Part shown: positions 63,040 to 64,000 of the stretch, piece by piece
Layout: each line of letters opens with the position of its first letter
Numbering within the stretch: position 1 is the stretch's first letter
DNA from: Brachybacterium sp. EE-P12
Lineage (GTDB): Bacteria > Actinomycetota > Actinomycetes > Actinomycetales > Dermabacteraceae
Direction of reading: 5' to 3'
NCBI RefSeq assembly: GCF_003711805.1
Contig: NZ_QXCP01000006.1
Coordinates: 310,001 to 374,000 of the forward strand
Length of the DNA: 64,000 nucleotides
Program-made: the position numbers and the translations under genes
Notes under the pieces: generated by a model
What the model was told of the DNA's origin: nothing
Database searches by the model: none
The model's input: only the letters and a program-made list of their open reading frames with translations

Positions 63040-64000
63040 ATGTCGCTGCCCTCCCGCCCCGGCGCCGCCGTGCCGCGCGGCCCCCTGCGCCTGCTGCGCC
63101 GGGCCGTGCGTCAGGTGCTGGGCACGCTGGGCGGTCTGGTGCTCGGCCCGCTGCTGCTGCTGGCCTGGCTGGTCTCGCTGCTGCGTCGGCAGGGCCTGCT
63201 GGATCGCGTGCGCGACCTGGAGATGCGGCGCCTGCGCCGCTCCTATCAGCTCCGGCCGGAGCAGCCCGAGGACCACGTCCTCGTCGGCGCGCGGATCCCG
63301 CTGTGGGCGCTGCTGATGACGCTCGCGGGCTGGCTCATGCTCGAGGTGCTGATGCTCGCGATCGCCGTGGTGCTGGGCAGCCTCGCCCAGTCCCTGTCCG
63401 GCTCCTTCGTCACGCTGAGCTTCGACCTGTGGGTGCTCAGCCGGCCGGCGCCGCTGGTCATGCTGGTGCTGGGGCCGGGGAGCCTGCTGGTCACAGCGCT
63501 GTACGCCGAGGGCGTCGCCTGGCTGCTCGCCGCCGTGCTGGGACGCTGGACGGCGGTCGCGCGCGCGGACGCCCTCGAGCCGCGCCTGCACCAGCTGCTG
63601 GTCACCCGCCGCGGCGTCGTCCTCGCGATCGACGACGAGCGCCGACGGATCGAACGGGACCTGCACGACGGCGTGCAGCAGAACGTGGTCTCCCTGTCGG
63701 TCACGCTCGCCCGCGCCCGGCGCAGCCAGGATCCCGAGCGCGCCGCCGCGCTGCTCGCCCAGGCCCACGCCCAGTCCCAGGAGCTGATCGAGGAGGTGCG
63801 CCAGGTCGCCTGGCGGGTGTACCCCACCGCGCTGGACGAGCACGGCCTCGCCTCCGCCCTCGACGGGATCGCCGCCACGAGCCCGCTGCCTGTGCGGCTG
63901 GAGACGGCGATCGGCCACGAGCTGCCGCCCGCGGTGGAGTCGGCCGCCTACTTCGTCGCCCGGGAGGCGGTCACCAACGTGGTCAAGCATGCGGCGGCCT
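63040..64000 (+). CDS. NarL-type sensor histidine kinase, 5' part
   Basis: The frame is open to the window end and gives the first 320 residues. Several hydrophobic segments are present (VLGTLGGLVLGPLLLLAWLV, LWALLMTLAGWLMLEVLMLA and two more). The dimerisation and phosphoacceptor region DDERRRIERDLHDGVQQNVV then marks a HisKA_3 kinase with the conserved His in RDLHDG. The start of the ATPase domain follows (AAYFVAREAVTNVVKHA), with the N-box Asn. Its response regulator should lie just outside. The ATG at 63040 has GGAG five bases upstream. Confidence 0.88.
   Translation, partial: MSLPSRPGAAVPRGPLRLLRRAVRQVLGTLGGLVLGPLLLLAWLVSLLRRQGLLDRVRDLEMRRLRRSYQLRPEQPEDHVLVGARIPLWALLMTLAGWLMLEVLMLAIAVVLGSLAQSLSGSFVTLSFDLWVLSRPAPLVMLVLGPGSLLVTALYAEGVAWLLAAVLGRWTAVARADALEPRLHQLLVTRRGVVLAIDDERRRIERDLHDGVQQNVVSLSVTLARARRSQDPERAAALLAQAHAQSQELIEEVRQVAWRVYPTALDEHGLASALDGIAATSPLPVRLETAIGHELPPAVESAAYFVAREAVTNVVKHAAA

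Overview
The window is a dense stretch of chromosome from a high-GC Gram-positive bacterium. Base composition, GTG/TTG starts, many 4-bp stop/start overlaps and the gene set (PopR/ClgR-type regulator, LeuA2 with a leucine-rich leader, DUF3097, DUF6318, actinobacterial DnaJ2/HrcA, ComEA/ComEC/HolA/RpsT order) point to an actinobacterium of the Micrococcales. The fused OleBC and general gene content make a Brachybacterium-like organism a reasonable guess; this is inference, not a database match. No rRNA, tRNA, transposase, integrase, prophage or CRISPR array was seen, and no gene-free stretch exceeds 300 bases.

Layout. 1-8.6 kb: an unknown C-terminal fragment, a membrane acyltransferase, a bifunctional proline catabolic enzyme, a YtxH-like protein, thymidine kinase, an Eis-like acetyltransferase and a TIM-barrel sugar isomerase-like protein. 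8.7-13.4 kb: a complete oleA-oleBC-oleD set for head-to-head long-chain olefin synthesis. 13.4-18.5 kb: VKOR, comEA, comEC, holA, then convergent rpsT. 19-23.2 kb: a lone PemK/MazF-like protein, a circularly permuted ATP-grasp/alpha-E pair and an M23-like peptidase. 23.3-27.2 kb: lepA, MOSC protein, hemW. 27.2-32.3 kb: DUF4870 and DUF3097 proteins, then hrcA-dnaJ-rsmE behind a CIRCE-like operator. 32.5-37.5 kb: FMN reductase, then HIT-phoH-ybeY-CBS transporter-era. 37.7-39.5 kb: a DUF6318 lipoprotein and a secreted PKD-like protein in a visibly lower-GC patch. 39.6-41.6 kb: leuA with an attenuator leader peptide. 41.7-47.9 kb: EamA exporter divergent from a LysR regulator with a G12 tract, a methyltransferase behind a MarR-type palindrome, RNA cyclic phosphodiesterase, EcsC protein, recO, uppS. 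47.9-51.7 kb: a zinc operon read leftward (znuA-znuC-znuB-zur-VTT protein) with a Zur box on the znuA start. 51.8-57.4 kb: glycyl-tRNA synthetase, a DUF4037 protein, a ClpP pair whose second member lacks the catalytic serine, a PopR-like regulator with an Ala-rich tail, and a flavin monooxygenase. 57.6-64 kb: dus, dgt, dnaG, a DedA protein and the 5' part of a NarL-type histidine kinase.

Regulation. At least nine genes show a -10-like hexamer followed by exactly 7 bases and then the start codon, the signature of leaderless mRNAs. Convergent gene ends carry long near-perfect palindromes without T-tracts. The most interesting regions are the ClpP/pseudo-ClpP/PopR locus, the low-GC DUF6318/PKD pair, the leuA leader, the poly-G tract at the LysR start, and the ole cluster.
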